DNA from: Charina bottae
Taxonomy: Eukaryota > Chordata > Lepidosauria > Squamata > Charinaidae
Length of the DNA stretch: 64,000 nucleotides
Reading direction: 5' to 3'
Assembly: GCA_023362775.1 (NCBI GenBank)
Contig: JALMGJ010000003.1
Coordinates: 183,555,725 to 183,619,724, forward strand
Numbering within the stretch: position 1 is the stretch's first letter; each line of letters opens with the position of its first letter. Both the position numbers and the translations under genes were made by a program. The notes under the pieces were generated by a model, which ran no database searches, was not told the origin of the DNA, and was given only the letters and a program-made list of their open reading frames with translations. Below are positions 43,869 to 56,969 of the stretch, one piece after another.

Positions 43869-44937
43869 AAGAATCCTGACTCTGCAGTGCTTCATGAACC
43901 ATCTGGCACTGCATGCAGCCCTACTGCCTGAGGAGGTTATACACACCAGATCTAAGACCTCCTTGATTATTTACCTTTTCTTAAGAAACTGAGATCCACC
44001 AGTACTCTTGGAAATCTGTTTGGATCTTCAGGATTGCAAAGTAAGATGTTATATAATGGGGAGGATCTGCTCTATTAGGAATTTTAGTGACATTCCCCTG
44101 CTGAGATGTTGGAATTCTGGAAAAAAAACATTTTGATTTGCATCCTGTTACTGTAAAGTCCTTAGCTGCTTCTTCTTGTGGAATTATTATATAAAGTATT
44201 TTTAGCACATCAATGAACTGCTTGATATGCAGTTATTATGCTGTCCTACTGTAGTTTGAGCTAATTAAGGCAAACTTTAGTTTCAGCATCACTTAATTAT
44301 GATGGCAGGGGATACTTCACACTTTAAATTTTATTTAGTAAAATCTATTTATTGTAGGATACACTGCAGCTGAATAATATTACATTTTTCAGATTAACTA
44401 AATGTCTGATGATTGTGTTTTAGACTAAAAATTGATTACCACCAGCTTTTATGCTTTACAAGTTCGGTAAGCCACTAACCAATTCAGACAAGATAAACAC
44501 AGGCCACTTTTTTTTTTTTTTAATAATGGAAAGATGGATATAAATTTTTATAAATATAAAAAGTTTTTTAAAACCTGGAGTGTAGAAAAGAGAAAAGGCA
44601 GACCTAAATGGTGAAAAGCACGATTTTGGAGAAAATTGGTTTAAGGTTCACACTACTCAACTTATATAAGAATACAGGCAAGCAGAGAGACAGACAGAAC
44701 TTTTTACTAGTTCGATTAAATGCTGGGTTAGATTAAATCTAAGCTATTAGTTTCCAGGGAAGACAGTAAGTATTTGCCCATGGTGTGCATCTGCCTATAA
44801 CATGCTATGGAATGAACAAGTGACATTTCAAGTTAATTATTAAAATTGGTGATGACCCAAATTTGACCCTTCCAATGTTGTTCTGTTTGGTTTGGTTTTT
44901 TTGTCAGTATATTTACAGGAACAATTTTCATTGAACT

Positions 44938-44941
<4 letters not shown>
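43869..44941. other. Unassigned stretch
   Basis: A poly(T) run lies at 44509-44524. No gene, RNA or transposon motif is recognised. Confidence 0.5.

Positions 44942-44971
<30 letters not shown>
44942..44971. repeat. (AT)n microsatellite
   Basis: Fifteen uninterrupted AT units. Confidence 0.95.
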
Positions 44972-44976
<5 letters not shown>

Positions 44977-45038
44977 AATTGAACTTTTGATAGAGTAAAA
45001 AATGAATAGGGGATGAAAGAATGTTGACTGAATATATA

Positions 45039-45412
45039 TGTGGTACTCGCTTAAAGACCATTCATTCAGCGACCATTCAAACTTACAATGCTGCTGAATG
45101 AGTGGCAGTTATGACTGGTCCTTGTACTTACATCGGTCACAGCATCCCCGTGGTCACGTGATCACCATTTGAGACCTTCTTTGCCAGCTTCCTACAAGCA
45201 AAGTCAATGGGGAAGCCAGCAGCGGGTCACAAATGGCTACCATGTAACATCCTCGCTTAATGACCCAGGGTGATTTGCTTAACTATGGCAATCGGAAGTG
45301 CCAGAATTCCCATTGCTAAGTGGCATGGTCACGTGACATTGCGGTTTACAACCACGTCACTTAGCAACAGATATTCCGGTCCCTATAACCGTTGTTAAGT
45401 GAGGGCTACCTG
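45039..45412. mobile_element. Tigger-like MITE (about 374 bp)
   Basis: The left end is eroded (GGTACTCGCTTAAAGACCA). The right end GAGGGCTACCTG is followed by TA. Internal blocks such as GTCACGTGATCACC, AAGCAAAGTCAATGGGG and CACTTAGCAACAG are shared with the copy at 57484-57889, which makes it the longer subtype of the family. Confidence 0.8.
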
Positions 45413-45415
45413 TAG

Positions 45416-45665
45416 TATGAAAGAAGTGTATTAAGGTGGATTGGCCATGTAGAAAGTATGAGTGAAGATCAAATAGCAAAACAGCTATATGAAGGAAGAG
45501 TGAGTGATTCAAAAGGAAAGTGAAAGTGAAAAACTCATGGTTGGAAGAAATCAATGAGATCCTTAAAAAGAGAAAAGCTTAAAGAATAACTTTTAATGTA
45601 TGGATTAGTGTAGAAGTGATGGAAGCTAGAATGATTTGCAAGGATAGAGGGTATGGAGAAGTATA
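45416..45665 (+). pseudogene. LINE C-terminal relic with RWxGHV motif
   Basis: Reading YERSVLRWIGHVESMSED, then AKQLYEGRVSDSKGK and, after frame changes, NSWLEEINEILKKRK follows the C-terminal pattern (LRWFGHVERM..., K-GRPRK-W-) of several LINE groups with APE endonucleases. It is not the Bov-B C-terminus found elsewhere in the window (KYFGHLMRR). The reading seems to continue on the other side of the MITE (GMKEC near 45012), so the MITE may have split it. The family is undetermined. Confidence 0.45.
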
Positions 45666-46443
45666 GTGAAATATGTAGGTGTAAAGTAGATTAAATTATA
45701 CTTCCTTTTCTTATTGTATATCTTTTATTACTTTTGCTTATTATTTCTTAATCCTTTTCTAAGCTTTGCATAATATTGCTTACCATGAAAGGGAATAGCA
45801 TGATGGGTATGTTTGTTTGTAGCATTCTACAAGCCTGGTCAAACAATCCCATGCTACCCTCAATATTCAATAATAATAATAACAGTCAGACCCTTAATGT
45901 TCAAATCAAAACATGGCATAGGGCTGTCTAAGGGACTATTTGTCTTCTGTGACTTCTGTCTGGCTTGTACAATCGGACAGAGTTGGCATGTGTATTTACT
46001 TAATTAGGCCCCAAATTAGAAATTTTAGTATCTTTAACAATTATCCCCAAATTAATGTGTATTAAAACATCAGAACAGGTCTGATATTTTATAACCACAA
46101 AAATCTGGTGAAAAATATTAAGAGGGAAAATTTAGTTCTTAGATATCTAGATAATCGGACGTGTCTCATCATAAAATTTAACATTATTTTCCTTTTGTAT
46201 TAAAATGCACATTGCAGCACTATCATCAGGTTTTATAGTGTTTCTTGAAATCAAGCTATTATTAATTAGGAAAGTTTTTGAAATATTGCTTTTCAGCGTG
46301 TTAAATAACAATGCCAAATAGGAGCCCTCTTCTTACCCAGGATGGCATGCACAGGATTGCCACAATTGAGGAGCAGATGGAATTCTTTCCAGAGGAACTA
46401 ATAGCAACCCCAAGCATTGATGCTTGCTTTGTTTCATATTTAT
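45666..46443. other. Unassigned stretch
   Basis: I see no gene, RNA or transposon motif here. Confidence 0.5.
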
Positions 46444-46448
46444 GATAC

Positions 46449-46687
46449 TGTCAGGGAAATGGGCAAAGAAACAACGCTGAGCCGAAATTCAACTCTAGTT
46501 CTTTATTGTTTCTACCTCATACAGAATCTTGCTAGACTAAAGGTTCCTTTACTGAGCTAACGGGAAAAATACCCTTGGGAATTTAGGGAGGTGCCAGCTT
46601 GCTCCTTTTCCTCACCCCCCCACACTCTCCAAGCTGTGTGATCTCTTATCAGCCTGGAATGCTCTCTCAGCTCCCAGCTCCATAAAA
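46449..46687 (-). mobile_element. Solo LTR (239 bp) with 5-bp target duplication
   Basis: GATAC flanks the block exactly (46444-46448 and 46688-46692). Read on the minus strand it starts TTTTATGGAGCTG, has the poly(A) signal in GAAACAATAAAGAACTAG and ends TTTCCCTGACA. The stretch TTTAGTCTAGCAAGATTCTG to TCAGCGTTGTT is shared with the block at 56970-57290. No internal retroviral or Gypsy-type coding sequence is present. The superfamily is undetermined. Confidence 0.75.
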
Positions 46688-46692
46688 GATAC

Positions 46693-49600
46693 ACAATTAA
46701 AAACTTTTAAATCCCAAAGAAAATCACAATATTATATTATTGTCAATAGAATGTCATGGTTTAACTTTTTCTGGATTTTATTAATCATTATATATGACTT
46801 AGAGCAATAAAAGCCTAAAAATAAAAAAAATGTTGGTTTCTTGAACTTAAATGTAATTGTTAATATAGTAATTATAGAAGCAAGGTTAGAATAACTCTGT
46901 TATTTTAGAATGCAAGAAATAGTCCCAGTTATTGGGGACATGGCTACAGGATAGTAGCCATTGTAACTTTTACAATTATTTTAAATATTTTATGAAAATA
47001 TTCTTTTAATGTATTATGACGTAGCAATCATATTATTATGTCTGAATGGTTGTATATTGTCTTGGCAGTTTGAAATTAAAATGACTACTAATAGAGATTT
47101 CAGCTATTGGTGGTTGTTCTCCAGAATTCTTTCCCTGAGAATATTTCATTTTTACTGTTCCTACTAATCTTTTTCAAAGGCTAATATAACATTACTACCT
47201 TTTAATATTACTCTTGAGCATCTTTAGGTTCAAAAGCATTCTCTGAAGCTTCACTGAGGTTTTTGTTGGAATACTTTCACAAGGCAATTTGGCAGGTCAT
47301 CCACAAGAATGGCTCAAAAAAAATCAAGGTGGTGATCATGACCGTGCGATCAAAGCCCTGTCCCTTTTTTACATGCACTTACAAAGGGGTGGGACTTTGA
47401 GCATGTGGTCATGACTGGCATCTTGAATTTTCTGACCCCAGCACCCCTGATGCTGCTGATCAGAACTCAGTGTTAATTAAGTAATGCTTTCTAAAATGTA
47501 CTGAAGAGGGAACTATGCCTGTTATAGAATTAAGATAAGGAAAATAATGAGGCCATGCCATCTCCACGTTAGTTGACATGTTTGACTGGTGCATGGGTTG
47601 TCATCACTGTGGGACCAGTCCTGTGCTGTCCCCCTTCTCCATTCAGATTGAATGCAGGAACAACCCTTGTTTATAGTTCATTTGATATTGCTTGGTTGCC
47701 TATAACCCTTAATTGATATGCAAATAGTCTTTCTTAGATACATATCTGTGCATATTCTTTAGCATGTTGCAAATTGGCAAGTAATCAGAAATAACTGACC
47801 AACAGATTTGGACCCATGCAGATTTCAATCTATGCAGTATTATTGTTTATTAATACTACAGTAAATATGTATACATTCCATGTCATGTCATTCCAGGTGG
47901 TATACAACATTAACATAAATTAAGTAAATCCATTATAAAAGCAGTTACAATTAACTGTAAACAATCTCTAGTTTAGTTCACTGGGAGGAGCTACTAAAGG
48001 ACAAAGAAAACCAAGTTATTTCCATTTTGCAATCTAAGAAGTTCTTAAGCTGAACAGTGAATCCTATCACTTCTATACAAAGAGAGTACCGAAAAGAGAA
48101 AAGTCCCTAACCAGCTAATCTGAGAAAGAGGAACAAATCTTGTTTCCTCCAGGAGTCAGGATGCACATTTATTACATACATTTTGCACATACCTGTTTTG
48201 CATATGGTCTGTATGAAAACAAGTGAAATGATAAAAACAGTGGCCAGATGAAAAGATAGGTCTTTGCTGGAGGAAAATCAATGAGCTTAAAATAAATGTC
48301 GAAGTTGTAAATGCTGTACCAACCAGTTCTTTAATATATTGCCTTTTGAAGTGCCAGGGAATATTTTTAAGCAGTACTTTATTTTTATTTATACATACAG
48401 GTAATGGAAAGGGAAATAATCATGAAAGATTCGGGAATGCTTCTTGTACATATTTATCGCCTTTTGTTTTCCACATTCCAACATTCAACTACCAGACAGC
48501 TAAATCTTCTTGCTTTCACACTATATTCACCCCCATGCAGAATATAGTGGAGATTTGTCATTGCAAATGAGTAGCAATATGAATTTTACAAAATGGGCAT
48601 GTCTTAAACAGCTTGTGCCATTCCCATTTTAACTGTATCACATTAGGCCTGTCTGGATATGAGAAAAACTGATAGCTTTGCCTTATGAGCAAGTCTGACC
48701 TGTAGCTGCTCTGATCTAGCTGCACCTGGGCCCTGACCAGGTGTAGCCTGAATATGTGAGGGCAATAAGCTGACTAGGGTGACCGAATCACACACGGATG
48801 GACCTCCTCCCTAGGTTGTCCCTGCATGCATGCCTGACCTTCATATGTTGAACTTCAAAGTCAACATAGACCTCTGCTGTTGGTGTAGCAATGTCTGAAT
48901 CTGGGGGAATAGGAGATGGTTGCTCTACACATCTTAAAGCCTTCATCTGCTCAGACAAATGCCTCATAAGGCTTTTATATCTAGCATAATTAGAAGCTTT
49001 CTATGTTTTCCCTCTTTCTCTCTAAGTTTCTGTCGTACTGCAATCCTTACACCCTTATTCACTGATCCGCTTCCAGGGAAACATAGAATTGAGGGGAAGA
49101 AAGATTCCTTTTTTGAAATCACATATTTTGATATATAAGATTAGATATTTGGTAGAAAATGGCCCTGCCTTTAAAAATGCTAACTTTGTAAAAGGTTATT
49201 CAATTCAATTCAATATATAGAGCAAAAAAAAAAAAGCATTCATCATTCCATCACAAAACACAGCATAGGAAGAAGCTAATTTTATTCATAATATTAAGCT
49301 AACAGACCCCAGAGTTCATTCCCTAAGGGTAATGAAAATAAAAGCTGGGTTAAAATTACTAAAGACAGCTCAAGAAACAGAGCAAAACAAAGCTCTGAAA
49401 TGACAATATTGCATGTTGAAAAATACTGAAGTAAAATACATTTTTAAAAAATCATTTACAGATTTTCCCATTGGATCTAAGTTAAGGCTACTAAACAAGG
49501 GAAAGAGAGAATGAGGGAGAGAAATTCCTCAGACTATAGTTTTAGTAATTAATATTTTTACCAGTGATGTTCAGATAGAAATCTGATTGATGTTCTAAAG

Positions 49601-49695
49601 TCAGAAAGAGATATTGCAGCTCAGCAGGGTAAATAAAAGCCCCATGTCTGGCCATCACTATTCAATTTGCTGGTCTCCAAATGGATGGTACCATC
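46693..49695. other. Unassigned stretch
   Basis: About 3 kb without a recognisable gene, RNA or mobile element. A short TTCAA-type run lies near 49199-49214, followed by a poly(A) run at 49228-49239. Confidence 0.45.
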
Positions 49696-49709
49696 TGTGA
49701 AAAGTCATA

Positions 49710-50044
49710 AAAAGGTAAAGGTTCCCCCCGCACATTTGTGCAGTCATGTCCGACTCTAGGGGCCGGTGCTCAACTCCGTTTGTTAGCCGAAGAGCCAGCG
49801 TTGTCTGAAGATGCTTCCACGGTCATGTGGCCGGCATGACGCACGCAGAACACTGTTACCTACCCACCGAAGTAGTACCTATTTATTTACTTGCATTTGC
49901 ATGCTTTTGAATTGCTAGGTTGGCAAGAGCTGGGGCGAGTGCGGGAGCTCACTCCGTCACGTGGGACTAGGGATTCGAACCTCCGAACTTGCGATCTTCC
50001 GATCGACAAGCCTGGCATCTTACCCGCTGAGCCACCACGCCCCT
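49710..50044 (-). mobile_element. Sauria SINE, full length, with 14-bp target duplication
   Basis: TGTGAAAAGTCATA flanks the element exactly (49696-49709 and 50045-50058). On the plus strand the tail AAAGGTAAAGGTTCCCCCCG comes first, then CCGACTCTAGGGGCCGG, the B-box region GATTCGAACCTCC and the head GAGCCACCACGCCCC. Confidence 0.97.
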
Positions 50045-50058
50045 TGTGAAAAGTCATA

Positions 50059-50539
50059 CTGAATGCTTTATTTCCTCTTTTCCGACTCCTTAGAAAAGAA
50101 GCTTACTGGGTGACTTTTGGCCAGTCATTCTTTCTTTCTTTTACTCACTCAGCTTCAGCAATTTCAGTGGAATTTTGAAAAGATAAAATAAGAGAAAGAA
50201 GTACAGAGATTCACTTGAGTGGGGTCCAAGTCTGATACAAATGTAAAGAAACAAATAATCTGGTCATGCTGATTTATATCATTTTCATTACTTGCAACTT
50301 ACAAAATCAGCCAAAATTTACATTTGCTCAAAGTTAGAACTGGCTGGAGATAGTCCAATACGGTGCTGAGGGTAACTTTCTGCAATGTTATCTGTGAAGA
50401 GTTGAGCCTCTTAACAATATCTTTGGTAAGGTGAGCCTTGTCAACTGTGGGTTACATCCCTGCCCTTGGCTGGTACATGCATCCCAAAGGGAACAGAAGA
50501 GTGCGTCGGAGCTGTTGTGAATCTCATGATGGGAGGCAG
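50059..50539. other. Unassigned stretch, possibly older L2 sequence
   Basis: A short match to the MIR-like SINE core (CTGGGTGACTTTTGGCCAG near 50107) is present. The later part may already be decayed L2 coding sequence, but I cannot align it by eye. Confidence 0.35.
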
Positions 50540-51250
50540 AGGTTATGATATCTTTGAAGAGGGTATTGATATACCCCCTCTTTAAGGGGCCAACCATGCA
50601 CCAACCTTGTGCCCAACTACCATCCAGTCTCCAACCTTCACTTTCTGAGAAGCTTGTTGAAAAGGTGGTGGGGTGGAACTCCAAAGTATTCTGGAGGAAC
50701 TGAATTATCTGGATCCTTTTCAGTCAGGGCTTAGGATTGGGCATGGGATGGAAACTTCATTGGTTACACTCTATGTCAGGGCCTAAATAGCAGCAGTGCA
50801 ATGTTCCTGATCCTATTGGATCTCTCAATGGCCTTAGATACCATCAACCATGGTATTCTTTTGGACTGCCTCCAAGGGTTAGGAATTGAAGGTACTGTTT
50901 TATGTTGGTTCCACTCCTCCTGAGGATGCTGGTTCCACTCTACCTGATATCACTTGGGAGGTGGGATGGAAGGCCTGGCCCAGTATCTGGATGGAGAGAA
51001 ATGGTTTAAGATAACCCTAGCAAAACAAAACAGCTATTGTTTCAGAAGCCAGTTGAAACTGGGACAATACCAACTTTAGCTCTTGATGGAGACGTACTCC
51101 CACAGAAAGAGTTGGTGTACAAATTGGGAGTCTTCCTGCTGGAGCAGAAGTTGGAAGTTGTGTCAGGATGACCTTTGCCGTGCTGTGGCTTGTATACCGG
51201 TAGATGGGACTTTGCTTGAATACCATCTGGAAACTAGAGCTATTGGAAGA
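50540..51250 (+). pseudogene. L2 LINE reverse transcriptase relic
   Basis: In order, the plus strand carries NYHPVSNLHFL (for the L2 NFRPVSNLPFL), [43 protein letters not shown] and LALDGDVLPQKELVYKLGVFL. These follow the ORF2 order of the L2 at 6930-8606, but the GVPQGSVLSP and YADD segments are missing. The catalytic Asp block is altered and there are several stops and frameshifts. Confidence 0.75.
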
Positions 51251-53533
51251 TGTGGCAACCCACAAGCCACATAACTTCAGGACTGCAGGGGTTGCATGGG
51301 TTATATTTATATCATTTTCATTACTTGCAACTTTTTTTGTTACTTGCATTCTTTTCTGTTCCAGAATAGAATAAATGGTCATTATATCTGCCTAGTTATT
51401 TTTCTTCTTCAAGTATTGTAGGTTAGCCATGTTACTAAGAGCATAAAAAAATTATCAGTGGACAACGCCTGGACATGGAACTAAATTAGATATCATCAAT
51501 ACATCTTCTATCAAATGATTTAGAAATAATGGACCTCATGTTTTCCCTCTTCTCATAATGAAATTTTGTCATTCCTCTTATTGAATACTATTTTTATATT
51601 GTTATGCATTATTATTTATTATTTCAAGTTGTATCTTAACTTGCCAGTCCTAGGAAATTTATTTTTATTAAATTAAACTCCTTGAAGATAATCAGGCATA
51701 TGTAGTCTTAACTAAATGCTAAACTCATGGTATAATACTGTACATGCAAATGTTACAAATGAAACGGTTGTTCCTAAAAGAAACCTGAGAAAAATATTTG
51801 GTCTTTATCTTGTTTTAAAGTACACAATGCATGCATTCTCTGAAAGCCAGATGTGTGTCTCCGTGTGTGTCTGTGTATTAAATATATCTGTAAAGTAGTA
51901 AAGTATAATGTAATTTTGGTATGTGTGAAATTATATTTATTTTTCTTTTAATTTATTTCATCCAGTTGAGTGTAGTGTTGAAGAAAAGCAGACTGCTGGA
52001 CAAATTTACAAGAAATAGTAGCAGAAAAGCTAGAGTTCTTAAAACCCCATTATCTGCCAATAAATACAAGGGTAAAAGAAGAACTCATCATTACAACTCT
52101 TTCATTGACATGATTGTCCTCTTAGTACATTAAATTACAGCGCCAGGATAAAACCTCAGGTTTGTCCCCACAGTACTTGCTCTTACAAAGATTACACAGC
52201 AAGGGTCTATTGCTTCCATAATAATTAGATGGAATTGTTGGGTTTCATCAAGAACAGCTGCAGAGAAGGAGGAGCTACACTTTCCAGGAGGTTTTCTGAT
52301 TCCATCTCCTGTCTTGTCTTGGAATTTCCTCACAAATAATATAGCTTGCTTCTTCTAGTTCAGCTGAGGTCTGTTAAGGTGTCCAAACAGAGTTATTTTG
52401 ACTGAAAGAATATTATTTGTGCATATATTCTGAAGTTGGAAGAATGCAAGATATTTAAAGGTGACTTTGGCCCAAGTATGGAATTTAAGGATTAATTTGC
52501 AAGAGTACCTCAGAGGATACCACATAGCTGGTGATTGTTCAGAAAAATGGCAGTTTAGATCATCAAAAGGTTGGAGCAATTTTCTTGTGACTGTAAACCT
52601 AAAACTTATGGGAGTGTTTTGATTAGAAGAACTGAGGACCATGGTGCAGGACTAAGAGAGAGGTTGAATTTATCTGCTGTTTAATGTGTTGCTTTTATTT
52701 TTAAAATGGTATTTTTTGGTTTTGACCTTTGTAATGTTATGTGGTTTTATTAGCTTGCACTGTTTTGGGATTATTTTTTTTTGTTAATGAAAAGTGGATT
52801 AACTACTTTATAAATAAAGAAATGATAATAGAAAATAAGAACTCATTTCAGACTCAAGAAAGAGAAAATAAACATTTAATGAAGTATTTAACACATAATT
52901 AACTTACAGTAGACTTAAGAAATCTATGGCCTAATTTCCTCGTTGCAGCACTGTGAAACCAGCCTCTGAGTGTGACTGCTGAAAACCAATAGCCCAATTT
53001 CCATTTTAAAAACTCTTTTCAGGTGGAAAATATGAAAACTGTAGCATAAGGCCTAAAAGAGGTGTACAAGAGTTAACGCAAGAAACCATAAACACTGTCA
53101 GCAGCACTGAATCTCACCCACATGTGTGAAGATATGGCTCCACTCACTTTGTGGCCCTCAGCTTTCCTAAAATGTTAAGTTCAGTTCTTGCCCATCCTTT
53201 ACTTATGGAATCATATGATGCATTGGTAGATAGTGGTTTAGATTAATTTTTAAAAAGGATTGAGTATTCATGCATGATAAATCTATCAATAAATCTTCAG
53301 ATTTAGAGGTTGTATATTTCTGAATCCAAGATGCTAAAAAGTGGGTGAGGGTGGAGCTGAGCTATTGCTTCCATTTCCTATTTGCAAGCTTCCTGATATC
53401 TCTGGGTATTGTAGGAAACAGATCCATAAAAGTGATTATTAAGGTAAGCTTAGTTAACAATCCATTTCTTGGCCACATTTTAAATTATGCCCAGAAATAA
53501 ATGTTAACCTGAAGTGCACATTCCTTCAGGAGT
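51251..53533. other. Unassigned stretch
   Basis: About 2.3 kb of AT-rich DNA without recognisable features. A short TG-rich run lies near 51860-51880. Confidence 0.45.
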
Positions 53534-53573
53534 AAAAGGTAAAGGTTCCCCCCGCACATTTGTGCAGTCGTGT
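53534..53573 (-). mobile_element. Sauria SINE, tail only
   Basis: Only the last 40 bp remain (AAAAGGTAAAGGTTCCCCCC and GCACATTTGTGCAGTCGTGTC on plus), so the copy is extremely 5'-truncated. No target duplication is visible. Confidence 0.85.
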
Positions 53574-55471
53574 CAGCAAATAAGGATCAATGAGAACAGC
53601 AATATGTGATTATGTTTATTAGATAATATTTAGGGCTTTAAATTATCATATACCTAAGTTATGCAGGTGTATGCATAAGAGTATTTATTGGAAATAATGC
53701 CAGTCTCTGGTGGATATAGGCAGAAATGTACTGTAGGTGTGTATTACAAAGTGAGTCCAGAAGGCTTAACAATACAAGAGGTGTTGCATCACATTACTAC
53801 AGAGAGCACAAATGGAAATGAAATCCAGACTTCCATGTTCTAAAACAGAGTGGAGGTAACGCCTTCCCAGCTGGTGACAATTTCTTGAGGCCAAGTAATT
53901 GTTTATCTAATCACCTAAAAAGTGACAATGGTAAGCTATGGTAAGCTAGACAACTTTTGTAAAATCTGCAAATGAATTCTAAGTCTCAATTTCAAGATTT
54001 TCTGGTAGAGTGGGTGGGGTGATGTGGCATGTAGCAGCTTTTAAATCTGTTACTGAACAATGGAGGAGACAGATATGCTGCTGCTAAGTTTCTCATTCTA
54101 ATTTTTTTAATGTTTTATGCATGCCTGTTTTTTCTCTTACACCGACTTGTTTAGCATAATCAACAGTACAATGGTACTGCAGATTTCTGATGAAACATAC
54201 AATGTGCGTGCATACAAACAGAAAATCTGATGTTATATGCATCTATTGTGTGACTTGAGCCCATTTGGAAAGAGAGTTAGCACCAGGCTTTGTTACAATT
54301 CTTGGAGTTGGCCTGCTATTGTTTGCATGTAATTTCATGCTGAGAGTTGTCTGAAAGCCATGAGGAGCATTGAGATGAAAGGATCAGCTTTAAGGACAAA
54401 GATGTATATTCTTCTTTCAGTGCTGGAGAATCTGGAAGTGTAGATCATGATCATGATCACGAGCATTTTGTTACTTTTCCTGACCCTCTTCTATAGATTC
54501 ATGTTTACCCATCTCTTGATATCAAGGATGAACATCCCAAGGCTACAGATTTGCATGCACCACCCAGAACTCCTCCTACTCCCTTTGATGATTAGCATGT
54601 TGCAGAACCTTGCTAATCTTTTCTTGAGCTCTAAAGGTATGCAGGTCAGGTCTAGTCCTTGGATGGGACCACTAGGGAACACCAGAGCTCTAGAATTAAT
54701 TGGAAAGTTGAAACACATCCCAGAAGGTGGCACAGGACAGCCTCTTCCATACTGTTGCCAAGAAAAGTGCTTGGATGTGTTCATTTAGTCACTAGGAGTA
54801 GAACTTGTCTCAAGGGCACCTTTACTTTTTAAAGAAATGGTTGGAAGTGTAAATCTTAACATGAATTTACCATAGTTGTTTTTAAAAAGAAGAAATCTGG
54901 GAAAAAAAGAAGAGAATCCTCCCCACCCCCTTGCGTGAGTCTGATAAGTGACTCTGCAGCCACCAAAGTTTTGATCTTTCCCTGTGCTTTACTTTTCCAC
55001 ATAGGGATTACAGGTTTTGAGAACTGAACTGAGCATAGAACTGATATATCATGCTGGAGTTAAAATAGAGGATGATTGAATGTGGAATGATTCTAGGAGC
55101 ATGGGCCCAGGATATTCATGGCTTTTTAGAAACATCCCAATCACAGAAAAAACCAACTAGCTTAGTGTAATGGGGAGCATTCTTGCATACATGCACAGGC
55201 AATGTCTGGTTGGCTACTCCAGCTCTCTCAAGTTGGGGGTCTCTATGCCCTTCTCCCACAATCCTTACTGTTGTACCCTGTTCTGTATGTGGTCACTGTC
55301 CACTCCATACCTTACTGTACCTCTCTGTACCTTTACTCAAGAGGAAGAGAATGTAAAATGTTCTGCTCTCAGTTTTCTTGCCTTCTCTGTAGCAAACAAA
55401 GCAGCTGGGATGTGTGGTAGGCAAAATTACCAGTAAGAATATTATTGACCTCCAAAGAGATGTCATTTATC
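53574..55471. other. Unassigned stretch
   Basis: About 1.9 kb without a gene, RNA or transposon motif. A 113-codon plus-strand frame at 54447-54788 begins ATCATGATCATGATCACGAG; it has no recognisable domain and I treat it as chance. Confidence 0.45.
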
Positions 55472-55479
55472 ATGTAGAT

Positions 55480-56242
55480 CCTGGGTGTCCAACCTTTTGG
55501 CTTCCTTGGGCCACATTGAGTGAAGAGGAATTGTCTTGGGCCACACATAAAATATATAATATAGTTAATGTATATAAGTAATAAAACTTCATTTATTTTT
55601 AAATATTTTTATTATAAATTTTTTAAAAAGAGGGCAACATAAAACTAGTGGGATATTTGACCTTGTTTTTGTGAAACTAATGCATCAATGTCTGGGTCGA
55701 TGAAAGTGGTTGCAATTCTCAGTGAGTTCTCAAGGTGATCGTCAGCTTTTACCTGGGAGAACCATCACCCATTGGTGACTGCTGCTAACGGCACGTTTTT
55801 CTGCTGGAGCCGCTGGCGGCCTCCCCTTCCTGCTCGGCATCTCGGCTCTGCTCCAAGCGGCAGCCTCCGCCAATCTTCGCCTACTAACTACAGACACTTT
55901 AATGGTAGAGCGGTGGACTCTGCTTGGCTTGAGAGTCAAGTTGCAAAACTGACTTCAGTGGCTGCTCGCAAACCAGTGGAAGGCCGCTGCCTGCCTGCGT
56001 GGGAAGCTGAGAGTAGAAGCGGATGCTCTACACAGGCGATATAATTACCCTGAGCTTTGTTACTGTCTCAAATGTACCGACATTGTCTATTTTTGGCATG
56101 GGCCTGGCTGCAAAACAGAAGAAAGAGAGAATGGCAACCAAAAAATTGCAAAATAATGTTAAAAGTTTACAAGTTTTTGGGGCCGCATTACTAGCTGTTC
56201 AAGGCTGCATGCGGCCCATGGGCCATGGGTTGGACACACCTG
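55480..56242. mobile_element. hAT element, non-autonomous (763 bp), with perfect 8-bp target duplication
   Basis: The ends CCTGGGTGTCCAACC and (inverse) CAGGTGTGTCCAACC are imperfect hAT termini. ATGTAGAT flanks exactly (55472-55479 and 56243-56250). The flanking GGGCCACA and GGCCGCA subterminal motifs are typical of hAT MITEs. The middle (55790-56040) is GC-richer, with no transposase frame. Confidence 0.92.
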
Positions 56243-56250
56243 ATGTAGAT

Positions 56251-56969
56251 TAAAGTCAAGGAGCTAATTGAAGGTTGAAGATGATGGGAGAAAAGGAGAA
56301 GGAAAATAGGAATTCTACAGGCTTTAACTCACAGCTAATCTTTCAGATAGGAACACACATCCACACGGAAACACCCACAAAGCAGATTGAACAAAATAGG
56401 ACTAAGGGTACAAAGAAATAGCTCAGATGAAACTATAAAATAAATCAAAGAAAAGGCTCCTAATCCACACCTATCTCCACATTCCTGAGGATGGCTATTT
56501 TCTTCTGATTGTTCAATTCTTCTTCAGGTTTGGATGTTTTTACTTGGCAGGAGCCAGACTGAGAAGAGATGCCTTTTCCTCTTGGGATGGAAAGCAAAAG
56601 AACAAAGACAAAATTGAGTTTTCCTCCCTCCCTCCCTTTTGGAAGCCCATCTGAGAAGGGAATTTTCCTGCTCCTGATTGGTTCTTCAGAGTCTGATTTT
56701 CCTGGGCACTGATGATGTCTGGCCACTGTCTAGATTGATAGTCTCGACTGTTTTTCTGAAGACTCTGTGTCTAAACCTTTTAGAGAGGAGTCACCCCATT
56801 CTATACCCAGTATGAAGGAAAAAGAGATTTGACAGCTTTCCAAAAATAACTCTTCCCTCTTCTAATATAGTTTTCTGTTCCATTCTGAATTTTAAAAAAA
56901 GATTAATTTAAAATCATGGCAGCATAGTGCTAAGTCATAAGCAATGATTCTGTGTCATTAAGGTGTTTT
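56251..56969. other. Unassigned stretch
   Basis: I see no gene, RNA or transposon motif here. Confidence 0.5.

Noticed and set aside
54447..54788. 113-codon open frame overlapped by a 97-codon frame on the other strand
   Set aside because: No domain recognised, and both strands are equally open, so there is no coding evidence.
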